Source of the DNA: Gammaproteobacteria bacterium
GTDB taxonomy: Bacteria > Pseudomonadota > Gammaproteobacteria > Pseudomonadales > Oleiphilaceae
Assembly: GCA_003695085.1 (NCBI GenBank)
Contig: RFIV01000296.1
Coordinates: forward strand, 1-15,853
Direction: 5' to 3'
DNA: 15,853 nucleotides
The notes below the pieces were generated by a model. The model was given only the letters and a program-made list of their open reading frames with translations, did not search any database and was not told the origin of the DNA. Positions 1 to 6,353 of this stretch are shown piece after piece (position 1 is the first letter of the stretch; every line of letters starts with the position of its first letter). The translations under genes and the position numbers were made by a program.

Positions 1-1
1 G

Positions 2-796
2 CCCACCCCCGCCCGCCCACGCCATGTGCCCACGCAATCCGGCCCGGCGGGTGATACGGTCGTCTATCTCTCCAGTTGCGGTTGCCGCACCCTGGGCCCG
101 GCCGCCGGAGAACCCGACCCGCGCCCGGTCAGTGAGGTCATGCGCTCGGTACTGGCCAAGGCCGGTTTCCACGTGATTGATCTGAATCAGTACGACGAGC
201 TGTGTTGTGGATTACCCTTTCGAAGCAAAGGATTTCCGGAGCAGGCCGATGCCAAGCGGACCCAGGTGATGGAACGACTGAAAAGCGCCTCCAGAAACGG
301 TGACTTTACCGTCATCTGTGACACCAGCCCCTGTTCACAGGAGTTGAAGGCGGCACAGGACAGCGGCCTGGACATTCAGGACAGCGTCCAGTTTCTCTAT
401 GAACGCGTGCTGCCGCGCCTGCGTGTGACACCCGAAGAAACACCCGTGGCGTTGCACCTGACCTGCAGTACACGTCGCATGGGGACGGCGGACACCTTTG
501 AAAAACTGGTGAGAGCACTGGCACGCCACGTCGTGATTCCTGAGGACATCACCTGCTGCGGATTCGCCGGCGACAAGGGCTTCACCACACCGGAACTCAA
601 TGCCAGCGCCCTGGAGACGCTGGAAGCCCAGGTCCAGTCAGCCGGCTGCGTGGAGGGACTCTCCAACAGTCGGGGATGCGAGATCGGACTGTCAAACCAC
701 TCCGGGCTGCCCTATCATCATGTTGTCTATCTGATGGATCGGGTCAGCCAGCCCAAAACTCATGAGGAGAGCGATCATGCTCACGCACATCAATAA
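2..796 (+). CDS. FAD/Fe-S D-2-hydroxyacid (D-lactate-type) dehydrogenase, C-terminal part (5' truncated by window edge)
   Basis: This is the C-terminal Fe-S/cysteine-rich part of a large flavoprotein of the D-lactate dehydrogenase/YdiJ type (usually about 950-1000 residues: FAD-binding domain, then a ferredoxin-like domain, then paired CCG domains). The frame is open to the left edge, so the GTG at 26 is not a convincing start and the real start lies outside the window. Visible cysteine motifs in order are YDELCCGLPF (about nt 190-220), CDTSPC, LTCSTRRMG, ITCCGFAGDKGF and SNSRGCEIGL, which are characteristic of the GlpC/GlcF-like CCG domains that bind an Fe-S cluster and pass electrons towards the quinone pool. 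Such enzymes oxidise D-lactate or related D-2-hydroxyacids at the inner face of the membrane. The substrate cannot be decided from this fragment. The gene's last 20 bases overlap the universal stress protein gene, so the two are probably co-transcribed. Confidence 0.85.
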   Translation, partial: PTPARPRHVPTQSGPAGDTVVYLSSCGCRTLGPAAGEPDPRPVSEVMRSVLAKAGFHVIDLNQYDELCCGLPFRSKGFPEQADAKRTQVMERLKSASRNGDFTVICDTSPCSQELKAAQDSGLDIQDSVQFLYERVLPRLRVTPEETPVALHLTCSTRRMGTADTFEKLVRALARHVVIPEDITCCGFAGDKGFTTPELNASALETLEAQVQSAGCVEGLSNSRGCEIGLSNHSGLPYHHVVYLMDRVSQPKTHEESDHAHAHQ

Positions 797-1265
797 AATC
801 CTGTTTGCCACCACGCTGGAGCGTGAAACCCGCGCCGTGACCGAGATGGCCGCCTCACTGGCCGTCAAGTATGGCGCCGAGGTCATCATGGTGCATGCCC
901 TGGAACCGCTGGGCAATTTCGGCCGTGCCATCGTCGACTCCTATATTTCAAAGGAACTGGCGGAGAAAATTCGCTCCGAGGGCCGCGATGAGCTGATGAG
1001 GGACATTGAAACAAAGGTGCGCACTTTCTTTGAAGAGGAAATGATCACCGACCCGAGTCAACAGCATCTGCTCAAGGAGATCATCGTGCGGGAAGTCAAC
1101 CCGGAAGAACTCATTCTGGATGTGGCCGAGGAGAAGAACGTGGATCTGATTGTCATGGGCAGCCACCGCCGACGCGGACTGAGCAAGGTTATCATGGGCT
1201 CCACCGCGCGCAAGGTCGTCGAACTGGCCGAGCGTCCGGTGCTCTGCGTCCCCCTGAAAAACTGA
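777..1265 (+). CDS. Universal stress protein (UspA-like)
   Basis: This 162-residue cytoplasmic protein has a single Usp domain: beta strand NKILFATTLE at the N-terminus, VIMVHALEP, VDLIVMGSHRRRG and PVLCVP at the end. The ATG at 777 is chosen over the in-frame ATG at 762 because GAGGAGA (764-770) sits 6 bases upstream of it. The start lies inside the end of the dehydrogenase gene (20-bp overlap), suggesting translational coupling. The nucleotide-binding loop of ATP-binding Usps is G-x2-G-x9-G-S/T. Here it reads G128-x2-R131-x9-G141-S142, so the second glycine is replaced by arginine and ATP binding may be altered or lost. The acidic, charged insert around residues 75-105 is longer than in minimal Usps. 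The exact stress role is unknown. Co-transcription with a respiratory dehydrogenase suggests a link to energy status, which is inference. Confidence 0.9.
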   Translation: MLTHINKILFATTLERETRAVTEMAASLAVKYGAEVIMVHALEPLGNFGRAIVDSYISKELAEKIRSEGRDELMRDIETKVRTFFEEEMITDPSQQHLLKEIIVREVNPEELILDVAEEKNVDLIVMGSHRRRGLSKVIMGSTARKVVELAERPVLCVPLKN

Positions 1266-1278
1266 GACCTGCGCCCTT

Positions 1279-1311
1279 GGCCTCAATGTAACATGATGTT
1301 ACATTGAGGCC
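1279..1311. repeat. Perfect 33-bp palindrome (16-bp arms, 1-bp centre)
   Basis: The left arm GGCCTCAATGTAACAT (1279-1294) is followed by a single G and then its exact reverse complement (1296-1311). As RNA it could fold into a 15-bp stem with a TGA loop. No T-tract follows in either direction, so it is not a classical intrinsic terminator. It lies between the stress protein stop and the ribosome-binding site of the secreted protein gene. A dimeric regulator operator centred on TGTAAC-N5-GTTACA, or an mRNA-stabilising/processing hairpin, are the main options. Confidence 0.85.
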
Positions 1312-1328
1312 CGAGAAGGAGCGCACTC

Positions 1329-1787
1329 ATGATCAGGAATATTCTGATTACAGCACTGGCCCTGCTGCTGACGTCACCGGCATTGGCCCTGGAAGGTCTT
1401 GGCGATCAGGCCTTCTCGGACGCGCGTGCCAGCGGGCTGATGCTCGATCAGCTGCAGACTCACCTGCCCCGACTCGAACAACAGGCGTTGCAGGACAACA
1501 CTCCGGAACACCGGCTTCAGGCAAGGCCCGTCATGGCACCTGATACCCTCATGCTGCGCGGGTCACAGGGCCCGGGATACGCACAGACCCAGGCCCGCTC
1601 TGATACCCCCGAGGTCAGCACACACGCCATTGCCCCCGAGCGGGTGGAGGTAGATCTGAGCCAGACCATCCATCAGATCGAAGCGCGGAACCTGCGGCAC
1701 ACCCCGGAGGCCACGGTCGACCGGGGCAGCATCATTGGCACCGGCATCAGGATTCAGGGTAGTCAGGCCATTACCTACAGTCCCTGA
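1329..1787 (+). CDS. Small exported protein of unknown function
   Basis: I do not recognise this 152-residue protein. Residues 1-20 form a clear Sec signal peptide: basic start MIRN, hydrophobic core ILITALALLLTSPALA, likely cleavage after ALA before LEGLGDQ. The mature part is about 130 residues, hydrophilic, rich in Gln, Thr, Arg and Pro, with no cysteine, no further membrane segment and no recognised domain. The C-terminus (GSIIGTGIRIQGSQAITYSP) has alternating Gly/Ile character that could be a beta hairpin. AAGGAG at 1316-1321 is 7 bases from the ATG, so translation is well supported. It follows the stress protein gene after a perfect palindrome and is convergent with the membrane protein gene ending at 1824; the 36-bp gap shows no terminator. 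A periplasmic location is inferred from the signal peptide only. Confidence 0.75.
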   Translation: MIRNILITALALLLTSPALALEGLGDQAFSDARASGLMLDQLQTHLPRLEQQALQDNTPEHRLQARPVMAPDTLMLRGSQGPGYAQTQARSDTPEVSTHAIAPERVEVDLSQTIHQIEARNLRHTPEATVDRGSIIGTGIRIQGSQAITYSP

Positions 1788-1823
1788 GAATTCGCGATCG
1801 AGTGTAACGCCCACCGCACGCCA

Positions 1824-3107
1824 TCAAAGCTGTTCGGACGCCTCCCGAAACAGCCGGAGTGCCCGGGCCATCGCCCGCCCCAGCCAAAGCGATTCCATGG
1901 CCGCACTCAAGGCCGCCACCCAAAGCGGCAGCAGTTGGATGATGACGGCACACAGGACCAGGCACACCACAAGATGCAGTATCAGGAGGCGCTCCTGATC
2001 GGCAGGCGGCCAGATCACCCGCATCCCCGGCAACGCACGTATTTTCTGATAATCCCCTTCGGCAGCCCGTTGCAAGTGAAGATAACTGAGAAAGGGGACG
2101 ATCTTGAACAGCATGGCCAGCATCACGCCCATGATCACTCCCCACAACCAGAGCGCACCCAATGCCGTTTGATCAAGCCTGTCGGGGATCATCTGGCTCA
2201 GCGTCGTCAGGCCCGCCGCAATCAGCGCAACAATCCAGAGTTTTCGCCAGAACTCGATGGCGGGCTCGGAGACCGAGCGTCTGCGCGCACGCAGACACCG
2301 GTCGATCAGCCACAGGTAAAGACATCCGGCCCACGCGGACACAAGCACCAGAGCCCCCAGTGCGCCCCACCGGCCCGCCAGCGCACATCCCAGCCCGAGC
2401 ACGGGCACGCCAGACAGCAACCCCGCAAGCCCGATCCGCCAGCGGTCAGACAGCGCCGGCGTCACGAAAAACATGGGTACAAAACGACTGGACACGGCGA
2501 TGATGAGCACGCCGGCCCATGCCGAGAAGGCAGTCAGGATGTGCAGATGCGTCCAGCGTGCATCCGGGGGGAGCAGGACCCAGCCCATTTGGCCGTGATG
2601 CAGCGATGACTGCTGCCAGCCCAGAAAGATGGTCAGCAACAGCCCCAGCCAGGCCTGCACCAGCTCTGCATACGCGCCCTGACGCACCGCCAGCACCAGC
2701 ATCATGAGGCTGTAGGAGAGCAGTGTCATGGCCAGCAAGACAACAGCCGTGCCCACCCAGGTCGCCTTCCCCATGAACAACCCGCCGGCAAACAGCGCCA
2801 GCCCTGACCAGAGCCCCCAGCGCCAGATGCCGAGCCACAGGCCTTCCAGCGGCAACTTCACTGCCGTCATGACGGCCGAAAATTGGACCGATGCGGCGAT
2901 CCAGATGCTCATGAGCGCGCCCAGCGTGAGCAGGTGAACCGCTCCGATGACCGGCGGAGCCAGCCTGTGAAACGGATCCAGCACGATATCCAGGGTACCC
3001 AGAGCGGTCCACGCCAGCGCCGCCAGCCAGGGCGACACCCTCAGAAACGCAAAAATGCGCCTCAAGGGTGGCAGATACTCCAGCGACAGACCCTGGGGCG
3101 TGCTCAT
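1824..3107 (-). CDS. Polytopic membrane protein, NnrS / heme-copper oxidase subunit I-like
   Basis: This 427-residue protein has about twelve hydrophobic segments and is almost certainly in the inner membrane. Conserved-looking features resemble the NnrS/heme-copper-oxidase-I-like families: a helix with His in VIGAVHLLTLGALMS followed by a Gln in ASVQFS, a second His cluster in WTHLHILTAFSAWAG leading to SSRFVPMFF, and FKIVPFLSYLHLQ near the C-terminus. These His residues could ligate heme or copper, but that is inference. Its start overlaps the DUF2249 stop by one base (TGATG), with GAGG about 8 bases upstream. Membrane proteins of this type are often found beside DUF2249 and hemerythrin genes in denitrifying or NO-handling bacteria, so a role in NO/metal handling or respiratory enzyme support is likely. 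The subfamily assignment is moderate; it could be a related uncharacterised family, not NnrS proper. Confidence 0.75.
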   Translation of the reverse strand: MSTPQGLSLEYLPPLRRIFAFLRVSPWLAALAWTALGTLDIVLDPFHRLAPPVIGAVHLLTLGALMSIWIAASVQFSAVMTAVKLPLEGLWLGIWRWGLWSGLALFAGGLFMGKATWVGTAVVLLAMTLLSYSLMMLVLAVRQGAYAELVQAWLGLLLTIFLGWQQSSLHHGQMGWVLLPPDARWTHLHILTAFSAWAGVLIIAVSSRFVPMFFVTPALSDRWRIGLAGLLSGVPVLGLGCALAGRWGALGALVLVSAWAGCLYLWLIDRCLRARRRSVSEPAIEFWRKLWIVALIAAGLTTLSQMIPDRLDQTALGALWLWGVIMGVMLAMLFKIVPFLSYLHLQRAAEGDYQKIRALPGMRVIWPPADQERLLILHLVVCLVLCAVIIQLLPLWVAALSAAMESLWLGRAMARALRLFREASEQL

Positions 3108-3361
3108 CAGCGCGCCTCACCCGGAATGCTGTCTTCAGGGACGCTCGAATCTTCCCACAGGTGAATGTGGAACTGACCGGGTTCGAATTCTTTCACCCGG
3201 ACGCGAAAGCCCTGCTCTTTCGCAATTTCGTACAACGGATAGGGCTCCCGATCCAGCGTGATACGCAACACCTGGCCCGGCTCGAGCATGGCCATCTGGC
3301 TGGTTGCCTGGATCAGGGGTTCAGGCGGTGGCAGTCCGCGCAGTTCCAGATCCACAAACAT
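3107..3361 (-). CDS. DUF2249 domain protein (TusA-like fold)
   Basis: This 84-residue cytoplasmic protein matches DUF2249: it begins FVDLELRGLPPPEPL, continues with an acidic/hydrophobic helix, and has REPYPLYEIAKEQGF in the middle. DUF2249 resembles the sulfur carrier TusA, but where TusA has the reactive Cys-Pro (GLxCPxP) this protein has GLPPPEP, so it cannot act as a TusA-type persulfide carrier. The start at 3361 is preferred over the ATG at 3367 because AGGAGG (3374-3369) is 7 bases from the former and only 1 from the latter. The gene lies 2 bases after the hemerythrin stop and its own stop overlaps the next start, so it is the middle gene of a coupled operon. Its molecular function is unknown; family members recur next to NO and denitrification genes. 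Confidence 0.85.
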   Translation of the reverse strand: MFVDLELRGLPPPEPLIQATSQMAMLEPGQVLRITLDREPYPLYEIAKEQGFRVRVKEFEPGQFHIHLWEDSSVPEDSIPGEAR

Positions 3362-3363
3362 GT

Positions 3364-3792
3364 TCATGCCTCCTTTGATTGACTGACCACCGCCAGGCTG
3401 CCGGCATCAGCGCCCATGCGATCGAGCATCGGGTACAACACGTGCTCTTCTTTCATGTTGTGCTGCTGAATCATTGCCATCAGCCCATCGGCCGCGTCCA
3501 GTGCCGAATCCCGCTCTCCGGCCTCAATGCGCGCCCGGACATCCTTCATCATGTCCCGCATCATGGCATGCTCCTGACGCATGACGGCCGGCGGGCCCCC
3601 TTCCCCCATCTGGGCTTCGAGGGGCGCAAACAACTTTTCCTCCTCCTGGCCGAAGTGCGTCAATACCGCCTCTTCAAACAGCTTCCATGCCTCGGACGCG
3701 TCCGCCGCGCCTTCGGAAAGCGCCCGCTCGGCCCGGGCAAACAGCTCGTCACAATAACGATGGTCATCTGTCATTATTACTGAAACACTCAA
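3364..3792 (-). CDS. Hemerythrin-like (HHE) protein
   Basis: This protein of about 142 residues has a four-helix hemerythrin-like domain with putative di-iron ligands in the expected order: H11 in DDHRYCDELF, H46 and E50 in HFGQEEEKLF, H75 in RQEHAMM, and H111/E115/H117 in QQHNMKEEHVLYPM. Such proteins bind a non-heme di-iron centre and sense or buffer O2 or NO, or help repair Fe-S or di-iron centres. The start is uncertain. A TTG at 3792 has a strong AGGAGG (3807-3802) 9 bases upstream. The first in-frame ATG at 3774 lacks a well-spaced Shine-Dalgarno. An extension to 3906 would read through the putative promoter and is unlikely. It is the first gene of a three-gene operon with DUF2249 and the membrane protein, preceded by an FNR-like box. 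Confidence 0.85.
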   Translation of the reverse strand: MSVSVIMTDDHRYCDELFARAERALSEGAADASEAWKLFEEAVLTHFGQEEEKLFAPLEAQMGEGGPPAVMRQEHAMMRDMMKDVRARIEAGERDSALDAADGLMAMIQQHNMKEEHVLYPMLDRMGADAGSLAVVSQSKEA

Positions 3793-3825
3793 GATCCCGC
3801 TCCTCCTGTAGCTTGTCGCATGACC

Positions 3826-3870
3826 AAAGTATGCCCTCAAGTCAAACCGCTTTTGGATGACCTGTGTCAA
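3826..3870 (-). promoter_or_regulatory. Candidate FNR/DNR-type promoter of the HHE-DUF2249-membrane protein operon
   Basis: Read on the minus strand, TTGACACAGGTCAT (3870-3857) matches an FNR/DNR-type dyad TTGAC-N4-GTCAA in 9 of 10 half-site positions. Downstream, TACTTT (3831-3826) could be a weak -10 box, placing the start of transcription near 3821, about 42 bases from the box centre. This is the typical class II activator position (-41.5). The Shine-Dalgarno of the HHE gene follows just downstream. The match is by eye. The gene content supports it, because HHE/DUF2249 genes are commonly under FNR/DNR/NnrR control. Confidence 0.45.
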
Positions 3871-3891
3871 GCGCTGGCTGGCCTTGCGGCC

Positions 3892-3919
3892 TTTTAATCC
3901 AATCAACCGCCCCTATATA
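3892..3919 (+). promoter_or_regulatory. Candidate lon promoter
   Basis: TATATA (3914-3919) is a good -10 box, with TTTTAA (3892-3897) as a poor -35 at 16-bp spacing. The -10 is directly preceded by CCCC (3910-3913), giving CCCCTATAT, which resembles the sigma32 -10 consensus CCCCATnT and would suit a heat-shock protease. However, the only CTTG (3883-3886) is about 4 bp too far upstream for a standard sigma32 spacing, so the sigma factor is undecided. The FNR-like box of the divergent operon lies about 62 bp upstream of the inferred start. Confidence 0.35.
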
Positions 3920-3947
3920 GAAAGCTGAACTCAGATTCGAGGTGCCC

Positions 3948-6353
3948 ATGAGCGAACACGAGAAATCTGCAGAAGACCCGGAAGTCATCCGGGATGCCGA
4001 ACGCGGAGCAGCCGCACCGGCCATTCCCCGCGATGTCCTGCCGGGCAACATTTATGTGATTCCCATTACCAACAAGCCCTTCATGCCCGGGCAGATACAG
4101 CCCGTGATGGTCAATGCCGAGCTGTGGGGCGAGACCCTGAAGCGTGTGGCGAACACGGCGCACCGGATGGTGGGCGTGGTCTATGTCCCGTCCCCCGAAG
4201 ACGCCCTGCTGCCCGACCAGAAGAGCCTGCCGCTTACCGGGTGCCTGGTTCAGGTTCACAAGGCCAGCGAGGAAAAGGGGCAGATTCAGTTCGTGGCTCA
4301 GGGCATTCGCCGCTTCCATATCCGCCACTGGCTGCACCGGTCACGGCCGTACCTGGTGGAAGCGCACTATCCGCGCACGCCCGAGGCGGAGGACCCGCAG
4401 CAGATCAAGGCCTACGCACTGGCCATGATCAACACCATCAAGGAACTGCTCAAGCTGTCCCCGCTGTATTCGGAGGAACTGAAGCAGTACCTGAACCACT
4501 TCGGGCCGGAAGAACCGGAACCCCTGACCGACTTCGCGGCCTCCATGACCACCGCCAGCGGCGACGAACTGCAGGAGGTACTGGATACACTGCCGCTGGA
4601 GCAGCGCATGACCAAGGTGCTGCACCTGTTGCGCCAGGAAGCCGAGGTGGCCCGCCTGCAGACGGAAATCCGCGAGGAGGTCAACGAAAAGATCCAGAAA
4701 CACCAGCGCGAATTCTTTCTGCGCGAGCAGCTCAAGGTCATTCAGAAAGAGCTGGGCATGCAGAAGGACGACCGCACAGCGGATATCGAAGAGTTCGAAA
4801 CGCGCATGGCCGCCCTCAACCCCCCCGAGGCGGTTCAGAAAAAGTTTGCCGAAGAGCTCAGGAAGCTCTCCGTACTGGATCCGCATTCCGCCGAATACGG
4901 CGTCGCCCGCAATTACCTGGACTGGCTGACGTCCGTCCCCTGGGGTGTGTACGGCGAAGACAACCTGGATCTGGCGCACGCGCGCAAGGTACTCGACCGC
5001 GAGCACGACGGACTGGACGACATCAAGGACCGTATCATCGAGTTTCTGGCCGAAGCCGCCTTTCAGGGTGAAGTGCGTGGCTCCATCATTCTGCTGGTGG
5101 GCCCGCCGGGCGTGGGCAAGACCTCCATCGGCCGTTCGGTCGCCGAATCTCTGGGGCGCCCCTTCTATCGCTTCAGCGTGGGCGGCATGCGCGACGAGGC
5201 CGAAATCAAGGGCCACCGTCGCACCTATGTAGGCGCCCTGCCCGGCCGGATCGTGCAGGCGCTGAAAGAATGCGGCACGTCCAATCCGGTGATTATGCTG
5301 GACGAAATCGACAAGCTCAGCCACAGCTATCAGGGTGACCCCGCCTCGGCGCTGCTTGAAACACTGGATCCGGAGCAGAACAGCGCCTTCATGGATCATT
5401 ATCTGGATGTGCGTCTGGACCTGTCCCGGGTGCTGTTCGTCTGCACCGCCAACACGCTGGACAGCATCCCCGGCCCGTTGCTGGACCGTATGGAAATCAT
5501 TCGTCTGTCCGGCTACCTCACCAGCGAAAAGCTGGCGATTGCCAAGCATCATCTGTGGCGGCGCCTGTTGAAGCGCGCCGGCGTCAAGCGGGGGCAGATC
5601 TCCATCACCGATGCGGCCATCCGCCACATTATCGAAGGCTATGCCCGTGAAGCCGGGGTACGGAACCTCGAGAAGCGTCTGCACCGCGTGCTGCGCAAGG
5701 CCATCGTCAAGCTGATGCAGTCGCCGGACACGCCCATCCGCATTGGCGTCAAGGATGTGCGTGAATACCTCGGCGAGCCTGTATTCCGCAAGGAGAAACA
5801 GCTCAAGGGCGTAGGCGTGGTCACCGGCCTGGCCTGGACCGCCATGGGCGGCGCGACCCTGCCCGTGGAAGCCCAGCTGATTCATACGGCCAACCGAGGA
5901 TTCAAGCTGACCGGCCAGCTGGGCGATGTGATGCGCGAATCCGCGGAGATTGCCTACAGCTACATCAGTGCGCACCTGAAGGACTACAAGGGCGACCCCG
6001 GCTTCTTCGACAAGGCCTTTGTGCACCTGCATGTCCCGGAAGGTGCCACGCCCAAGGACGGTCCCAGTGCCGGCATTACCATGGCCACCGCGCTGCTTTC
6101 ACTCGCCCGCAATCAGGCCCCCAAGGCCGGTGTGGCCATGACCGGGGAGCTGACGCTGACCGGCCAGGTCTTCCCGGTCGGCGGCATTCGTGAAAAGGTG
6201 GTCGCCGCCCGCCGGCAGGGCATCCGGGAAATCATTCTGCCGGAGGCCAACCGGGGGGATGTGGACGAACTGCCCGATTACGTCCGCGAAGGCATCACCT
6301 TTCACTTCGCCTCACGGTTCGACGATGTCTTCAGGGTGATGTTCTCGAGCTGA
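3948..6353 (+). CDS. lon: ATP-dependent Lon protease, AsrA-type paralogue
   Basis: This 801-residue cytoplasmic AAA+ serine protease unfolds and degrades damaged and regulatory proteins. Domains in order: Lon N-terminal substrate-binding domain (about 30-230), a coiled-coil stretch (about 230-275), the AAA+ module with Walker A GPPGVGKTS (385-393) and Walker B VIMLDEIDKL, and the C-terminal protease domain with catalytic Ser707 in KDGPSAG and Lys750 in REKVV. The Ser-Lys spacing of 43 equals that of E. coli Lon. The N-terminus (NIYVIPITNKPFMPGQ) differs from canonical LonA (PVLPLRDVVVYP) and resembles Pseudomonas AsrA (PA0779), a second, stress-induced Lon, so a canonical lon probably exists elsewhere. 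The ATG at 3948 is chosen over the GTG at 3942, because GAGG at 3939-3942 serves it. The last 52 bases overlap the convergent DUF3047 gene. Confidence 0.95.
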   Translation: MSEHEKSAEDPEVIRDAERGAAAPAIPRDVLPGNIYVIPITNKPFMPGQIQPVMVNAELWGETLKRVANTAHRMVGVVYVPSPEDALLPDQKSLPLTGCLVQVHKASEEKGQIQFVAQGIRRFHIRHWLHRSRPYLVEAHYPRTPEAEDPQQIKAYALAMINTIKELLKLSPLYSEELKQYLNHFGPEEPEPLTDFAASMTTASGDELQEVLDTLPLEQRMTKVLHLLRQEAEVARLQTEIREEVNEKIQKHQREFFLREQLKVIQKELGMQKDDRTADIEEFETRMAALNPPEAVQKKFAEELRKLSVLDPHSAEYGVARNYLDWLTSVPWGVYGEDNLDLAHARKVLDREHDGLDDIKDRIIEFLAEAAFQGEVRGSIILLVGPPGVGKTSIGRSVAESLGRPFYRFSVGGMRDEAEIKGHRRTYVGALPGRIVQALKECGTSNPVIMLDEIDKLSHSYQGDPASALLETLDPEQNSAFMDHYLDVRLDLSRVLFVCTANTLDSIPGPLLDRMEIIRLSGYLTSEKLAIAKHHLWRRLLKRAGVKRGQISITDAAIRHIIEGYAREAGVRNLEKRLHRVLRKAIVKLMQSPDTPIRIGVKDVREYLGEPVFRKEKQLKGVGVVTGLAWTAMGGATLPVEAQLIHTANRGFKLTGQLGDVMRESAEIAYSYISAHLKDYKGDPGFFDKAFVHLHVPEGATPKDGPSAGITMATALLSLARNQAPKAGVAMTGELTLTGQVFPVGGIREKVVAARRQGIREIILPEANRGDVDELPDYVREGITFHFASRFDDVFRVMFSS

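Noticed and set aside
1935..2609. 224-codon plus-strand frame opposite the membrane protein gene
   Set aside because: A His/Gln/Arg/Pro-rich shadow of hydrophobic codons, with no Shine-Dalgarno.
3793..3906. Longer hemerythrin start (to 3906)
   Set aside because: The extension would cover the FNR-like box and AGGAGG site, and its residues do not match the HHE family.
4341..6032. 563-codon open frame on the minus strand inside lon
   Set aside because: It is a shadow of a GC-rich, strongly biased gene. The plus strand encodes a full Lon with every catalytic motif, and the minus translation shows no family features.
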